In this document: positions 49,681 to 61,334 of the stretch, piece by piece
How positions within the stretch are numbered: position 1 is the first letter of the stretch
How the letters are laid out: every line of letters begins with the position of its first letter
Source: Hemibagrus wyckioides
Taxonomy: Eukaryota; Chordata; Actinopteri; Siluriformes; Bagridae
Assembly (NCBI RefSeq): GCF_019097595.1
Contig: NC_080727.1
Location: 5,412,001-5,476,000, forward strand
Direction: 5' to 3'
Length of the DNA: 64,000 bases
The notes under the pieces: generated by a model
The model's input: the letters and a program-made list of their open reading frames with translations, nothing else
Told to the model about the DNA's origin: nothing
Databases searched by the model: none
Made by a program: the position numbers and the translations under genes

Positions 49681-52600
49681 ACATTTTTTAGTAGTGGCTA
49701 TTTTAACTTTATCTAGTTGACCTGTGAAATTAGTGCCTCTGGCATGTGAGCCAGTAGAAGAAGAAGAAGAAGGCGGGACTCTTTGATAGGTAAAAAATAT
49801 GGGGGAGCTGCTAATTATTAAGCATCAGTCATACTAAAGTTGCTTATCGTTCAGATGATTATTAAATATCAGTTTAACCGTGACATAGTTTAGCATTTAT
49901 GCTGTTAACATGGGAGATCTGTCTTCCTGCCTTCCTCTTAGTAATGTTAGCACATAAATACTATTGTTCGGATATGCTTGGTGTTATTTCTATTACAGTA
50001 CAATAATAATACTATATTACATCTTCGCTATCAACCTCCAGCATTCAGCAAGTAAGAATGAAAGCAAGCATCACCAACTCTATGTTTTTTTCAAAGGCAT
50101 GTTAAGGTTTATCTCTAGAGTACCATCTGCAACACATTTACCATTGCAGCAGTTCGAAAAAGCCATAAAATCACCATTATGGTGTGACTTGAGCAGATAT
50201 GGAATTCATTAAAAAAGCGCATTAGATCGGGGTAGTATGCATGTTTTTCTTTCCCCTCTTACTTGGTTATCTTCAGCTTTGCTCAGTGGGAAACTCATTA
50301 GCTCCTCGCGCTGGCAGAGGAAATAAAACTGGCACATTTTGTCTCCACTTCTGTGAAAATTAATTAGAGAAAGCAGACACCATTGCCGATGTGCCAGGGT
50401 GTATTCTGACAGTTTGCCTTTTTTTTTTATTCCTGGTATCATTTTTTCCCTGCCATTGTTTTCACTTTAATAACACTCCCTGCATCCGAGGGATTGAAGT
50501 ATTGATCCACTCAGATCTGCTCAAAATTCTGGATTAAATTGGCTTGTCTCTGGGTTTTGCTGGTCATGCTTTAAAAAAAAAAATCCTGTTCACCATGTTG
50601 TATTGAATTTAGTGTCTTGGTGGTGCATTGGTCCATACTGTTTACCATCCTTATCTCTAACACGTACACCAAGAGAAAATTACACCCGTTATCTTAGATC
50701 CTTTTGTTTAATAAATATATAATAATGTAATCATTTACCGAGAACCACATCAACTTCATATGACGCTATATTTTATCTCCATGCTTCGTAATATACTACA
50801 GCAATATCTATGTAATGGATGTTTGTGTATATCTACCTCCCAAATCACAATCACCCACTAGATTTCATCTGTTATGAGTCCCGGTTCTCCCTTTTAAGTA
50901 GAACCAGTAGAAGCAAGATGCATGGCGTGTGCAAGTAATATATCTACAGAAATGATATCTTTCATTATAATATTAAATATTGAAGTTGTGATTCAGAAAC
51001 CTTTTACACCAGCTACTGTCTCTTGGTCCCTCCAGTCCATGCATGTTCTGCCCCAATCATTATCATCTTTTCTTTCTCTGATTGAGAGTAGAGTGGCTGA
51101 TTGAACCCTGGCTAGAATACCAGAGGGAGATGATGGCCTCTTATACCAGAGGTGATTGGGAGGTTTTTTTTTTTCCCTTCAGGTGATTCGGGTCGGGAAT
51201 AGGAGCGTCTCAGTGATATAAAACATTGATCAGCATTGATTTTGTGTGTCTGTGTGTACGCCGGGCTCTCCGTCTCCTTTCGCAAGCCCTCCTTCTTTCC
51301 GTATCTGGCCAGGCTAACAAAATAATGTTTACATCCCTGTGTCCTTGTGGGCGGCATTTTACCAGAGCGGAGAGTGGTGGGAAAATCTATATGAGAGAAA
51401 AAAAAAAAAGTAAAGAGGGAATGAAGAAGAAAAAGGAGATTCAAGGAGGTTCCTTCTTTGTTCCGTGACCTGAGGAGATAAGAATGAAGCCTGTTGAATG
51501 TAGGTGGGTACAGGATACATGATGTAATGTTCATGATGGAAATTTTAATCTAAGCAAACCTTCACCATGAAAGACAATCAGTCTTGTGGTTCAGTGGATG
51601 TGTCAAACCGTCAATCCATGCATCACCATTATGAACATTATAGGCTTTCATGGCAGTTCTTTTATACATATAATATATGCAGGACCATTAAGTCCTGCCT
51701 CAGTCTTATCACTACATAAGGCAACTTAAGCAGTGCCATCGCTGTGCTAAAGCAGTGTGAGAAAGCAAAATTGCCCTGTTGCAGTGCACTTGGCTGGCCT
51801 CACATCTCTCACAGCACACCTGAGAGGCGTGGAGGCCATGGGGCTGAAAATCCCATCAAGCCATAGTTACAGGTCTACGCACAAGAAAGATGAAGCATGC
51901 TAACTCATCAAGGGACATGGCCAAGTCCTAACACCTCTCGCTCTTTTCTCTCCTCTCTCAGTCCTTCCCTCCCTCTCTTTATACCTCTAGCCACCGGAGT
52001 AACGCATGCCCAACAAGCCAGAACCCGCTGTGTGAGGCCCCTGAGTCTGTCCCTCCGCTTACTAAATAAAGGAGCCAACTGCCTGATTGATAGACCCTCA
52101 CTAGTTTCTGCCCCTTGCACGTTTCCCACTTCACTGCCTTAAATAGGAAATCTTCGCTGGGCTGCATGGTTTTGGCGCTCGTTAAATCTGGTGTTTGATG
52201 GATGGCGCCAATTTTCAGCCAAACCCGGATGAGTCACCTAGGCAGCCTCTCCCATCTCTGTAGCTTCCTCAGGTAAATCCCTGGTACCCAAGCGGACAGC
52301 AGTGCTCTAAAGCAGCATCAATCACCCCAAGGCTGCTATACCACAGCGCATGGTTTCAATTATGGCCCCATGCTTAGGTATGGTGCTGTCCTCATTCCAC
52401 ATCTCTAAAAAAAAAAATCTGCTAATTCTGACCAGTCCTCTGGTCTTGTGTCTCCTCGGTAACAGAGCCCCGCTTATTTATCTCTTTTTTATTCGTTTTG
52501 GGGTTATTTATAGGCAAGTCTATCATCCCCCCAAGGGCTGTACCAACCCCAGCGCTGACAGATGCCGCCATAGCCCAAATAAGTAGCGTGTGCCTCGCAG

Positions 52601-53644
52601 CATAGCGCTCAGACAGAAAGGCATCGTCTGGAGCCCACCGAGGCCTGAGCTTTGTCAGTCTGGCGCTGTGGGAGACAGGCGGGTGAAAAAGCTAAGCAGG
52701 TGCAGGCCCACAGTCTCTGGTGTGTCAGGTTCATTTGTTTCCTCAGCAAAGACAGACACACTCCGCTTAGACATGGCTCGACTCTAGCAGATGGGAGGTC
52801 AATCCGGAAAAAGCAAAATAAAAAAGCATGGATTTGGGTGTAAATAATTGGAAATAACTAGATGACATATAAAAAGAGTTCATAAATGAGTCTGACTGAA
52901 CTTCAAAATACTGGCTGGTAGAAATGATTTTTAATTTGTATGTGTCCTGTGACTTTCCAGATGTTCCTTGCAAGACTTGCCTCACTGCTGTGGCCTCACA
53001 GTTTGAGTTTGTCTAAATGCATAAAACATGACACAGTGAAGGTCGAATAGAGCTTCAAGCTGCTCAGACCCCATCACTTGTAGAAATGGTCTCTGCGATA
53101 TGATGTTGCGCTGGGTCAGTCCATTAGAACAGCTGCGTCTTCATAACCGAGTGGTTCCCAGCAGCAGTTCGGACCATTACCAAGCTCATTAATTAGCTAC
53201 CACTTTAATATCTCCTTGTGGCTGTGGCTATCAATTAAAAATGGGATATAAAGTGAGATCGGATCAATGAGTCTCTCATTATGGCATCGACTTGTATAAC
53301 CAAGAGACCGTGTTTGACTTCAACTGGCTCCTGTCAGATGCATAAAACGAATATTCATAAAAATCCATCTCGCAGAATTGCATGGATTATCCACTCTACC
53401 TATTTTAAGTGGACTGATTCCACAAAATTGATTTAAAGGTTCATGGATGCTTCTGAGCAATGGTGCTCATTGTTTTATGGGTGATTTTATTACATGGCCT
53501 TTTAGAGCAGTCATATGTAATGACAATGTTCTTACAGTTGGTTTTGTTTCCATTATTCTTCAGTGCAACGTGACTAAGACGTATTAATGTATTGAGGTGT
53601 CAATGATGAATATTGTTCCACCTGCTTATGTCTGAATAGATTCT
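49681..53644. other. Gene-free stretch with several candidate regulatory blocks
   Basis: Complex unique blocks lie at about 50190-50460 (with AAATTAATTAGAGAAAGC), 52140-52340 and 53080-53340 (with CATTAATTAGCTACCAC). TAATTA cores are typical homeodomain sites, and such blocks often prove conserved in vertebrates, but this is inference. No exon or RNA gene is supported. Confidence 0.45.
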
Positions 53645-53935
53645 AGTTGACCGTTGGCCCAGTGGTTGGTCCAGTTTTGATCCTGAGCTTGGATTGCTGT
53701 GTTTCAAACGTTCTCCTTCTGTCCATGTTTGGTTTCCTTCATGTTCTTGAGAGGAGAACACCCTAGGAGGTGGATTGAATACATTAAACTTGCCCCTACA
53801 GATAAATGTTTGCATGGTACCCAGTGATGGACGCATCCCATCCAGGTTGTATTCCCACCCGGTGTTCACAGGATCAGCTCGGGATGCAACCTTGACCATG
53901 TGGGAATTGATTAATGAATGCATTAATGTGAGTCA
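53645..53935 (+). mobile_element. Interspersed repeat family A, plus orientation, decayed
   Basis: CAGTGGTTGGTCCAGTTTTG, TGTCCATGTTTGGTTTCCTT, CATCCCATCCAGGTTGTATT and the tail ATTGATTAATGAATGCATTA follow the order of family A and its relatives. Many substitutions show it is old. Confidence 0.6.
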
Positions 53936-55196
53936 AGGGAGTTTCAAGCCAGGTCCAAAAAATACCATACAGTGTAGGCAGTTGCAGTTATTTTATCAAA
54001 ACCTAAAAATACACAGTTCTCAGATGATATCATTCAGTGCCAAGAAGATGAACAATATTTTTTTTTCGTATCTGGACTTGGAAAAATACACAAGGCTGTA
54101 GTTCAGTGATGAGCTGGGAAACAACAACAAAAAAAACCCCCATCAAAACAGATCTCTTTCTCATCCTTCCCATCTCACACTGCACTTAACCTTGTCTCAT
54201 GTCTCTGGTCTGCAACAAATTGCTTCCTCCCGGTTGTGATTTCCTACTGCGCCGCTCATATGAATAGCTTTAAAGGCCCAGTTGGGGATTGCAGCAACTG
54301 GCAGGGAGTTACTGATACTGCAGATTTTTTTAGTTTGTTTGTTTCAGGGCTTTTGATCAAAAATAACACTGCAAAAAAAAAAAACATATAAGAAGATGTA
54401 TAGATTATTGCGACTGTAATCCGAGTGAACTAAAGTGTGTGCTTTTAGTGAGAGCTTTCCTGAGGAACCTTCATGATCAGGGCCAAGAAATTGACTTTAT
54501 TAAACAAACTACTGGTGTAATAATCTAAATTCACTTCATATTACACTTAATTGTTCATGTAGTACCTTCAGGTTCTACAGGGATATCAAGTGACAACAGT
54601 GATGGATTCAAATAATATTAAAATGTTTTAATAGGAGAATGCAGGTATATGGAAAAATTCCATATTGTATGTTATATTAAAAAAAACAAGATACTTAAAA
54701 CACACTGCCTAACTAATACAGATATAAAGATTATTATTTTATGTTCAGTGTGTTGCAGAACAATATATTAAAATTGATCTCGATCATAGAATATGAGGCA
54801 CAGTATGGGACTCGTATCTTGAAAGCTAACATGTTTTAATCACTAATTGGTCTGTATTGAAGCATATTTCAGAGTATTAGCGACTTTCCGGCCTTCGTTT
54901 AGCTCTTAAAGCCTACTTAGTTCCTAAAGGTGAACATGGACAAGACTAATAAGATGTGAATTTCACTGATACTGGAGACTCCTTCTATAAAATGTTATAT
55001 CTGCTAAACAGAAGAATAAAAAGCTTTATAAATATATAATAACAGCCAACTATGTGCTTTTCTTTAATAAATAAGCACACATTAATAAATATATATTTAT
55101 TACATTATGTAGATCACCTGCCATACAAATCCCTGAGAATGCACTGTTACCAAAAATACAGTTACCTATTAAACTGAGTCCTGGACTAGAAAATCA
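53936..55196. other. Gene-free AT-rich stretch
   Basis: A T run at about 54057-54067 and an A run near 54373-54384. The dispersed motif ATACTGGAGACTCCTTCT lies at about 54969-54986. No exon is supported. Confidence 0.5.
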
Positions 55197-55520
55197 ATCC
55201 ATACCTATAGACAATCAGTCCACGCCTCTAGAAACTGGGTCCACCCCTACTGAAAATGAGTCCCTGAATATAGAAAAGAAGTCCACAACTATAAAAATTA
55301 ATCCACTCCTTTAGCAAATGAATCCATGCCTATAGAAATTGAGTCCGCATCTACAGAAAATGAATCCACACTAATAGAAAATGAGCACACTCCTGTAGAA
55401 AATAAGTCCATGCCTTTAGAAAATAATACACGCCTGAAGAAAATTAATCCACACCGGTATAAAATGAGTCCATGTCTACAGAAAATTAAACCCCGCCCTT
55501 AGAAAACCAATCCATGCCTT
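55197..55520 (+). repeat. 21-bp minisatellite, about 15 degenerate copies
   Basis: The unit is close to TCCACGCCTATAGAAAATGA plus G. Copies differ from each other at several places and a few are one base short. Old, diverged array compared with the 16-bp minisatellite. Confidence 0.88.
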
Positions 55521-56334
55521 CTGATTTGAGAAATCAAGAGCACTGTGGTGTAAATACTACTTTTTTAAGTGTCTAATTTGAACTTTCTTAAACAAATAAC
55601 ATGATCTTAATTCACAACAAAGTCTTACCCTATATTTTGATTATTACAAAGCTTGATAAGGATGCCCTCCCATTAAAGGAGACGATAGATTGGACGCCAA
55701 AATGGCAATCTGCTTCGGTTCCTGTTCACACACTGCTTTATGACAAGTGGACTTCGGGATCTCTGTACCCACTGTGTTCTCACGGGGGAGAGCTAGCACG
55801 CTCCCGAGAGAGCTGTCAGCAATTGAGGTCCAGACACACACACAGATGCACACACACCTGGGATGGGGGTCTTGATTCCGCCTGGCACACATACACAACA
55901 ACTGGCATTTCTCTGGTGCAGATGGGCACACAGGTGGGCATCGGGCAGCACAGGAGGGAGAGCGGGATGGTGGGGGGATATGCCAGGTTTGTGTCCTCCT
56001 TGTTGCTCAGAGTATGCATTCCTCAATTTTTCCGTTGATCACATCTGGGCTGAGGTCCACACTTCCAGCATGGACTAACGTGAAGCTGCACTGCCCTCTA
56101 AAGGAAGTTCAGCCTGCCGTGTTGGTTCTAGTTTCAAGATTCAAGTCCAGGGGTCAAAAGAATCAGTCTGAGGAATACTCTTTATCTTTTATTTACGTGA
56201 ATGTCCTTTTTATTTATGTAAATTGTCTTTATCTCTTTCTTAACTTTTTAAAAGATATTCAGCTTTTCTTTTTTTTTCTTTTTTACACTTTTTTTAAATG
56301 TCATAACCATTTACTAAATATCACCTACATTTAC
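55521..56334. other. Gene-free stretch with an open frame of no known family
   Basis: A 145-codon frame at 55601-56038 (plus) and overlapping minus frames cover a less AT-rich segment with a CA run at about 55834-55858. No domain is recognised, and the frame runs through the CA run, so I do not call a gene. T runs follow at about 56266-56295. Confidence 0.4.
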
Positions 56335-56745
56335 TTTACCAGCCAATTTAGTAGGAACACCTGCACACCTGCTTATTCATACAGTTTGATCTAATCAGCC
56401 AATCACGTAGCAGCATCCAGATACAACTCAATGGCTTCATTTCATAGTTCACAGGAAAGGTCTCTAGATTTTATAGAGAATGGTGTAAGAAGACAAAAAA
56501 AAAAAAAACATCATCATGTTTTCTGCAGCCACAATTAAAACCTTCTTGATAAGAGAGACCTGAGGAGAACAGATTATGAAGTGGTGATTTTATACTCAAA
56601 TGACCGCTCTTTACAACCGTGAAGAGCAGAAAAACATAACACGTTGAGCCTTGAGGAAGTTGAGCAGCAACAGCAGATCACAACAAGATCAACAAGAACA
56701 ACAAGATCACACCGGATTTTAGTTCTGTCAGTCGACATATTTGTT
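56335..56745 (+). mobile_element. Decayed Tc1-like remnant (third Tc1 family), 5' part only
   Basis: It begins TTACCAGCCAATTTAGTAGG and AACACCTGCACACCTGCTTA, the end of a Tc1-like family common in fish. Later landmarks follow the N-terminal coding part of that family: GGTCTCTAGATTTTATAGAG, GAGCAGAAAAACATAACACG and TTGAGCCTTGAGGAAGTTGA. Several segments are missing and no frame is open. The downstream catalytic half and the right end are absent. Identification is from memory of the family. Confidence 0.75.
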
Positions 56746-58834
56746 AGAATACACATGAGTATAAAAGAATTAGGGGTTATATCTGAAATTTGAAAAATAA
56801 ATAAATAAGTAAAAAATTCCATTTGGGTTATAAACAATCAGTTGTGCAGATTAGGACTAGTGGAAGACGCAACAATTTATTTTTCACATTTCTATTTAAC
56901 TTGTTTAATTTTAGGATTTTGTAACAATTACATTTTCAACTTTTATTTTCATTTATCTAATTTTTGGATTTTGTGTAAAAACACAAATCTATTTTCAATT
57001 TCTAAATTTTAGGATTTTAAGAATGGCAAAGAATCAAAAAAGGAGGAGAAATAGAATTTATATTTAATTACACTAATAGTTTGATATACTATGATAATAG
57101 TAGTCTAAGGAGGTTTTTTTTTTTTATTCCTGGTACCTACATATGTACTTTTTCTTTTTCTTTCTTTTTTTACACACATAAATTAGATATCTGCTAGATC
57201 TGGTGTACACATCTCTGTGGATAAGCTCTTATTATAGAAACAATAACAGATTAATATAATCCATGATAAATTATTTAAATGGCACAGAGAATTGAAGAAT
57301 TCGACCTCGCCGTGGTATAGCACGCATTTAAAACTTCGTAGAAGTTTTTCGAAGTCAGAATTTCTGACTTCGAAAAAGTCAGAAATTCCCCCCCAGCAGA
57401 GGAGAAGTATACACATCTGCTCACTCTCGTTAAACAGACTCCTCTAGTTCAAGCGTAATCTGTAAGCAGTCATTTCAAACATGATTAGAAAGCCGTCTCT
57501 TACTCCGGTCTTTCAATAATACACAATATCATTGCAGGGCAGCAAAGCTACAAATAGCATTGATTTTTTAGCAATGGAATTCAGACAGCTAATCGATCAA
57601 CGTGTGTGTCTTCCGTGTGGGCTGCAAAGACGGATCAATGCCAACGGGAGATGTCATTGACAGACAAAGTAAACCCACTCCTTGGCACATTTAGTGACCT
57701 GTTTACCATGAAAGAAAGCCAGAGACAACACAGATACAATCTGAACGCAAAAAAGCACAAGGAAAGAAAACCGCAAATTCGGACAAATACGGTTAACGAG
57801 CATAGCGCTGGCCCTTTGTTCAGGAGGCGTGTTTTGTAATTGTTCCATGTGAGGTGTGGACATTTTGCTCGCAATCCAGCCTCGCTCTTTGCCCTGTCGC
57901 ACCCCCCACCTCCTTCATCCGTGGCTGCCCCTCCTCTGACCCAAACTCAACTAAATGATTTATTGATCTAGAGCTAACCTCCATATAACCTGTAAATTAC
58001 TTCAGCCCTATGGCATTATCCAGCAGTGATGAGCAGGGCCCGAAAAAACCCCGAAGACGCCGCTCACAGGAGACTTAATTCAATGCCGGACCAAAGGCCG
58101 ATTCCAACTTTGATCAAGCTTAACCTCTTTTGCAATAATTACTATTCCTGTCAGGGGCCAGGGAAGGTTGGAGGTTCAATGAGTCCAGGGACCCGTAACC
58201 GAGCGTGATCCGAAGGCTTTGTCTGAAGTTAGCTGAGAGTTGCGCCGTAATCTTCGGACAAAATGACACGCGGCGGGAAAAGTTCGCCACTTCGCTGTGC
58301 TCAGAGACAACTTTTAGTACACTTCGATGACATAGCAGCTAAAAAAAAAGAGGCCTCCGCCCTCATCACGTGTCATCAACGAATGACATCACGTGTTAGT
58401 TTCACTGTAGCTACTGAATATGTTTACATTTTCAAATCAAACAGTGAATAATTTCCAGTAAGACAGTAATTCCAACAGAACATAAATGATAGGTTAATAT
58501 TATTGACTTGTTGTAATATGTCATGGTTTCCATGGAAACTGCTTATCCACAGGGAAAGGCACGGTCATTGTAATCGACATAATCTTATTTAATCTAATCA
58601 TAATCTAATACTAAACAGACTTGTTTATTGTGATGTAACAAAAGAAAAACTTATAATCATTGATTTCTCAGAGCTTTTTTTAATTTACTTACACTGCTTG
58701 ATAAGAAGAGTCCAACCTGGAAGGATGTGGAAATCCTGCTCCTGAACTTTGAGTTCAGGAATCTGTGAAGTTTGATAGAATATTACGGTTGAAATTTGGC
58801 CTTTTACATTAACATTTCTGGAATTTGGCCTACA
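56746..58834. other. Gene-free stretch with a palindrome and a candidate regulatory block
   Basis: A perfect inverted repeat lies at 57345-57377 (see findings). Sequence from about 57420 to 57960 is unique and complex, with GCTAATCGATCAACG and other balanced segments; it is the largest candidate regulatory block of the window. Open frames at 57606-57902 on both strands match no family. Confidence 0.45.
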
Positions 58835-58985
58835 CCCTTATCCAGAGTGACTTACATTCTTATCTTATTTTTCTAAAACTGAGCAAGAGGTCCTTGCTTG
58901 CAGGCCCAGCTTGGTGGACCTGGGATTCAAACTCCCAAGCTGCTGATTAGTAGCCCATCACCATAACCACTAAGCTACCACTTTC
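58835..58985. mobile_element. SINE-like repeat (family C), copy 1
   Basis: ACCCTTATCCAGAGTGACTT, GCAAGAGGTCCTTGC, GGGATTCAAACTCCCAAGCT and CATAACCACTAAGCTACCAC follow the order of a common fish tRNA-related repeat. GGGATTCAAACTCCC resembles the complement of a pol III B box. Confidence 0.68.
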
Positions 58986-59264
58986 CCGCACGGCCACTTT
59001 GCCTTTTGTTTGTTAATGCTCAGCAATTCCGGTACGAGAAAAGCGTTTGAGCTTTCCAGTGTAACACAAAGTCTCATGAAGTTTTCCACCATCGGAAAGT
59101 TTTCAGGACATAGTTTCCATAACATTAAGGAATTAATGTTAAAGTTAATACAGTAAGGAAGCTTTAAAATCGCTGTGGTATAAAAGGAATAAAATGCTCT
59201 TTTCGTGTCACTCCTTACTTAATACTGTGCTTCAAGCAAAAACTTCTTAAGGGATGGGGGCATG

Positions 59265-59478
59265 ATAGCTTACTGGGTAAGACATTTAGGGTTGGATTCC
59301 CTGTCTCCATTTACATCTCTGGTACATAGCAGACAACCATATCCAGAGCAACTTACATTTTTAGCTCATTTTATACAAAGGTTACTCAGATGCCCAGCTT
59401 TGGGGGGCCTGGGATTTAAACTCACAACCTCTTGATCAGTAGTCCAACACCTTAACCACTAAGCTACCACATCCCCCA
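59265..59478. mobile_element. SINE-like repeat (family C), copy 2
   Basis: CATATCCAGAGCAACTTACA, GGGGGCCTGGGATTTAAACT, AGTAGTCCAACACCTTAACC and ACTAAGCTACCACATCCCCC follow the same order as copy 1, 430 bases away in direct orientation. It joins directly to a family A copy. Confidence 0.68.
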
Positions 59479-59700
59479 GAGAGTGTAGCATTGGCATGTT
59501 CTCCCCAGGCTCCAGGTTTCCTCCTTCAGTCCAAAGACATGCATTGTAGGCTGACTCTAAATTGTCCTTTGAGTATAAATAGGTGTGTGTGTGTCCATGG
59601 TGTCCCTCGCTGTGTGCTCTGAGTCCCCTAGGACAAGCTCCATGTTCCCTGTTACCCAGTGTCGGATAAGAAGTACAGATGGACGGATGGATGGACACAT
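59479..59700 (+). mobile_element. Interspersed repeat family A, plus orientation
   Basis: GGCATGTTCTCCCCAGGCTC, GGTTTCCTCCTTCAGTCCAA, AGACATGCATTGTAGGCTGA, CTCTAAATTGTCC and a GGATGGATGGA tail match family A in order. The GGAT tail is short. Confidence 0.75.
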
Positions 59701-60410
59701 TTCTAAATAACATTTAAGAAGCTAAAGTATATACTATTAGGATGTGTTATATTTCTAGAATATTCAGTAATACATGCTATAGTATATTAGCTTTAGTCAC
59801 CTTTATGAGGCCTTGGATGGTGATTTATATACACACACACATAATTGTGATTAAGAACTTAATTGTCCTTTCTGTTGACTTTAGCCTGCTTTCATAATTC
59901 AAGCCTTCTCATGAGGAACAGTTCATTATCAGCGCCTAAGTTTGAAATAAAATGACATTTTGGATTGGCTTTTAGGTCAGAAAAAAGCGCCCTTTTATTT
60001 ATTTTGTTTTTCCTAGTGAGGACATGACATATGGTGTGATGTTCATTAATGAAAGCAAAATTCTGAAGTGTAAGAGGAATAAAAGACTTGAGGATGTGCC
60101 GTTATTGGAAAATAATCCTTTTGTGGTTTTATTAGTGACCGGGTTTTACATTAGGCCCCATGGCAGCAACATGACACTGATACAGCTCCCTTTAACATTT
60201 ATTTCGACAAGCGCCTCAGGTGATTTCTCAAAAATCATGTTGTTTATTGTACAACATGCAGACACATAGAGGCAGAGGTTTCTTAAAAGAGCAGAAGTGA
60301 GACATTTGATATACAGCAATATTCAACTCTTCTTCAAAATATCTTCACTCTGTACCAGTTTTTTTTTTTTTTTTTGCTTCAGGTAATCATTGATTAAAGC
60401 ACCATTCCAA

Positions 60411-60450
<40 letters not shown>

Positions 60451-60787
60451 TAAGCAACCTTATACTGAGTTTAAAAAAAGCTTATAAAAAGCGGTTATCA
60501 TTCTAAATAAATGGAAATACAGCTGTGGAGAGAAAAAAAAGAAGCAAGCAGGAGAACATCTTTACACTGGGAGATCTTTGAAAAGGTACACACTGCCTCC
60601 CTGTGGTTAGAAAATGTCTCTACAAGCTGAGAAGCTCAGAGATACGCCAAAGTCGTGGAAAAAGCTACGATGCAGTTCGATATCCAGGCACTAGCGTTTC
60701 TAATATGCATTTCAAAATAAGCTTAAGTGCTAAGTGGGGTATTTTTGTGATTATTGAGACTGGGAGAGTGCAAGTCTGCATGAGAGG

Positions 60788-60855
<68 letters not shown>

Positions 60856-61328
60856 GGCACCAAGATCGGTTTTGCTCTGGTAACTTTCGTGCGCATCAGC
60901 ATTTTACAATCAGTGTTCCGGGAGCTAAACAGGGGCCTGGTGTTGTGTCAATGTTAACAAGATAAGCGCTGTACAGAGTGTGTAAACGGAGGGTTTGCTT
61001 CATTGGAGCTTCGCTGCGTCGTTGTTTTTGCGATCCCGGTTTCTAAATGTGCAAGAGAAGAATAATCTCTCCCGTTTATCGTGCAAGCGTCTAATGAAAA
61101 ACTGCTTATGTGAAGTACTAGGTCTATGTGTCTATGTTTCTGTATCCTATCATATTATATCAACACATATACCAGTGTATGGCAAGTAAGTGAAGCTGCA
61201 TTAGTCTGAAATGACACGCACACACATTTTGGCGCATGTTGGTTATTCTCCCACGGTATGTAAACACTGAAAACTCATCCCTTATATAGTGGCTCATAGA
61301 AGCAATCCGACAGCAGTCCTCCAAAATA
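59701..61328. other. Gene-free stretch with GA and AAT arrays
   Basis: An AAT run lies at about 60413-60450 and a GA run at 60785-60851. No exon is supported; the open frame at 60603-60965 owes its length to the GA run. Confidence 0.5.
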
Positions 61329-61334
61329 TTTATT
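61329..61334 (-). promoter_or_regulatory. Candidate polyadenylation signal (AATAAA) for MYORG
   Basis: TTTATT on plus gives AATAAA on minus. It is the first such hexamer I found downstream of the MYORG stop codon, about 1.85 kb away. Placement as the real cleavage signal is inference. Confidence 0.3.

Noticed and set aside
55601..56038. 145-codon plus-strand open frame
   Set aside because: No family match, runs through a CA microsatellite, and overlapping frames of similar length are open on the other strand.
57606..57902. Overlapping open frames on both strands as a possible exon
   Set aside because: No family is recognised and no frame is favoured; the block is better explained as non-coding unique sequence.
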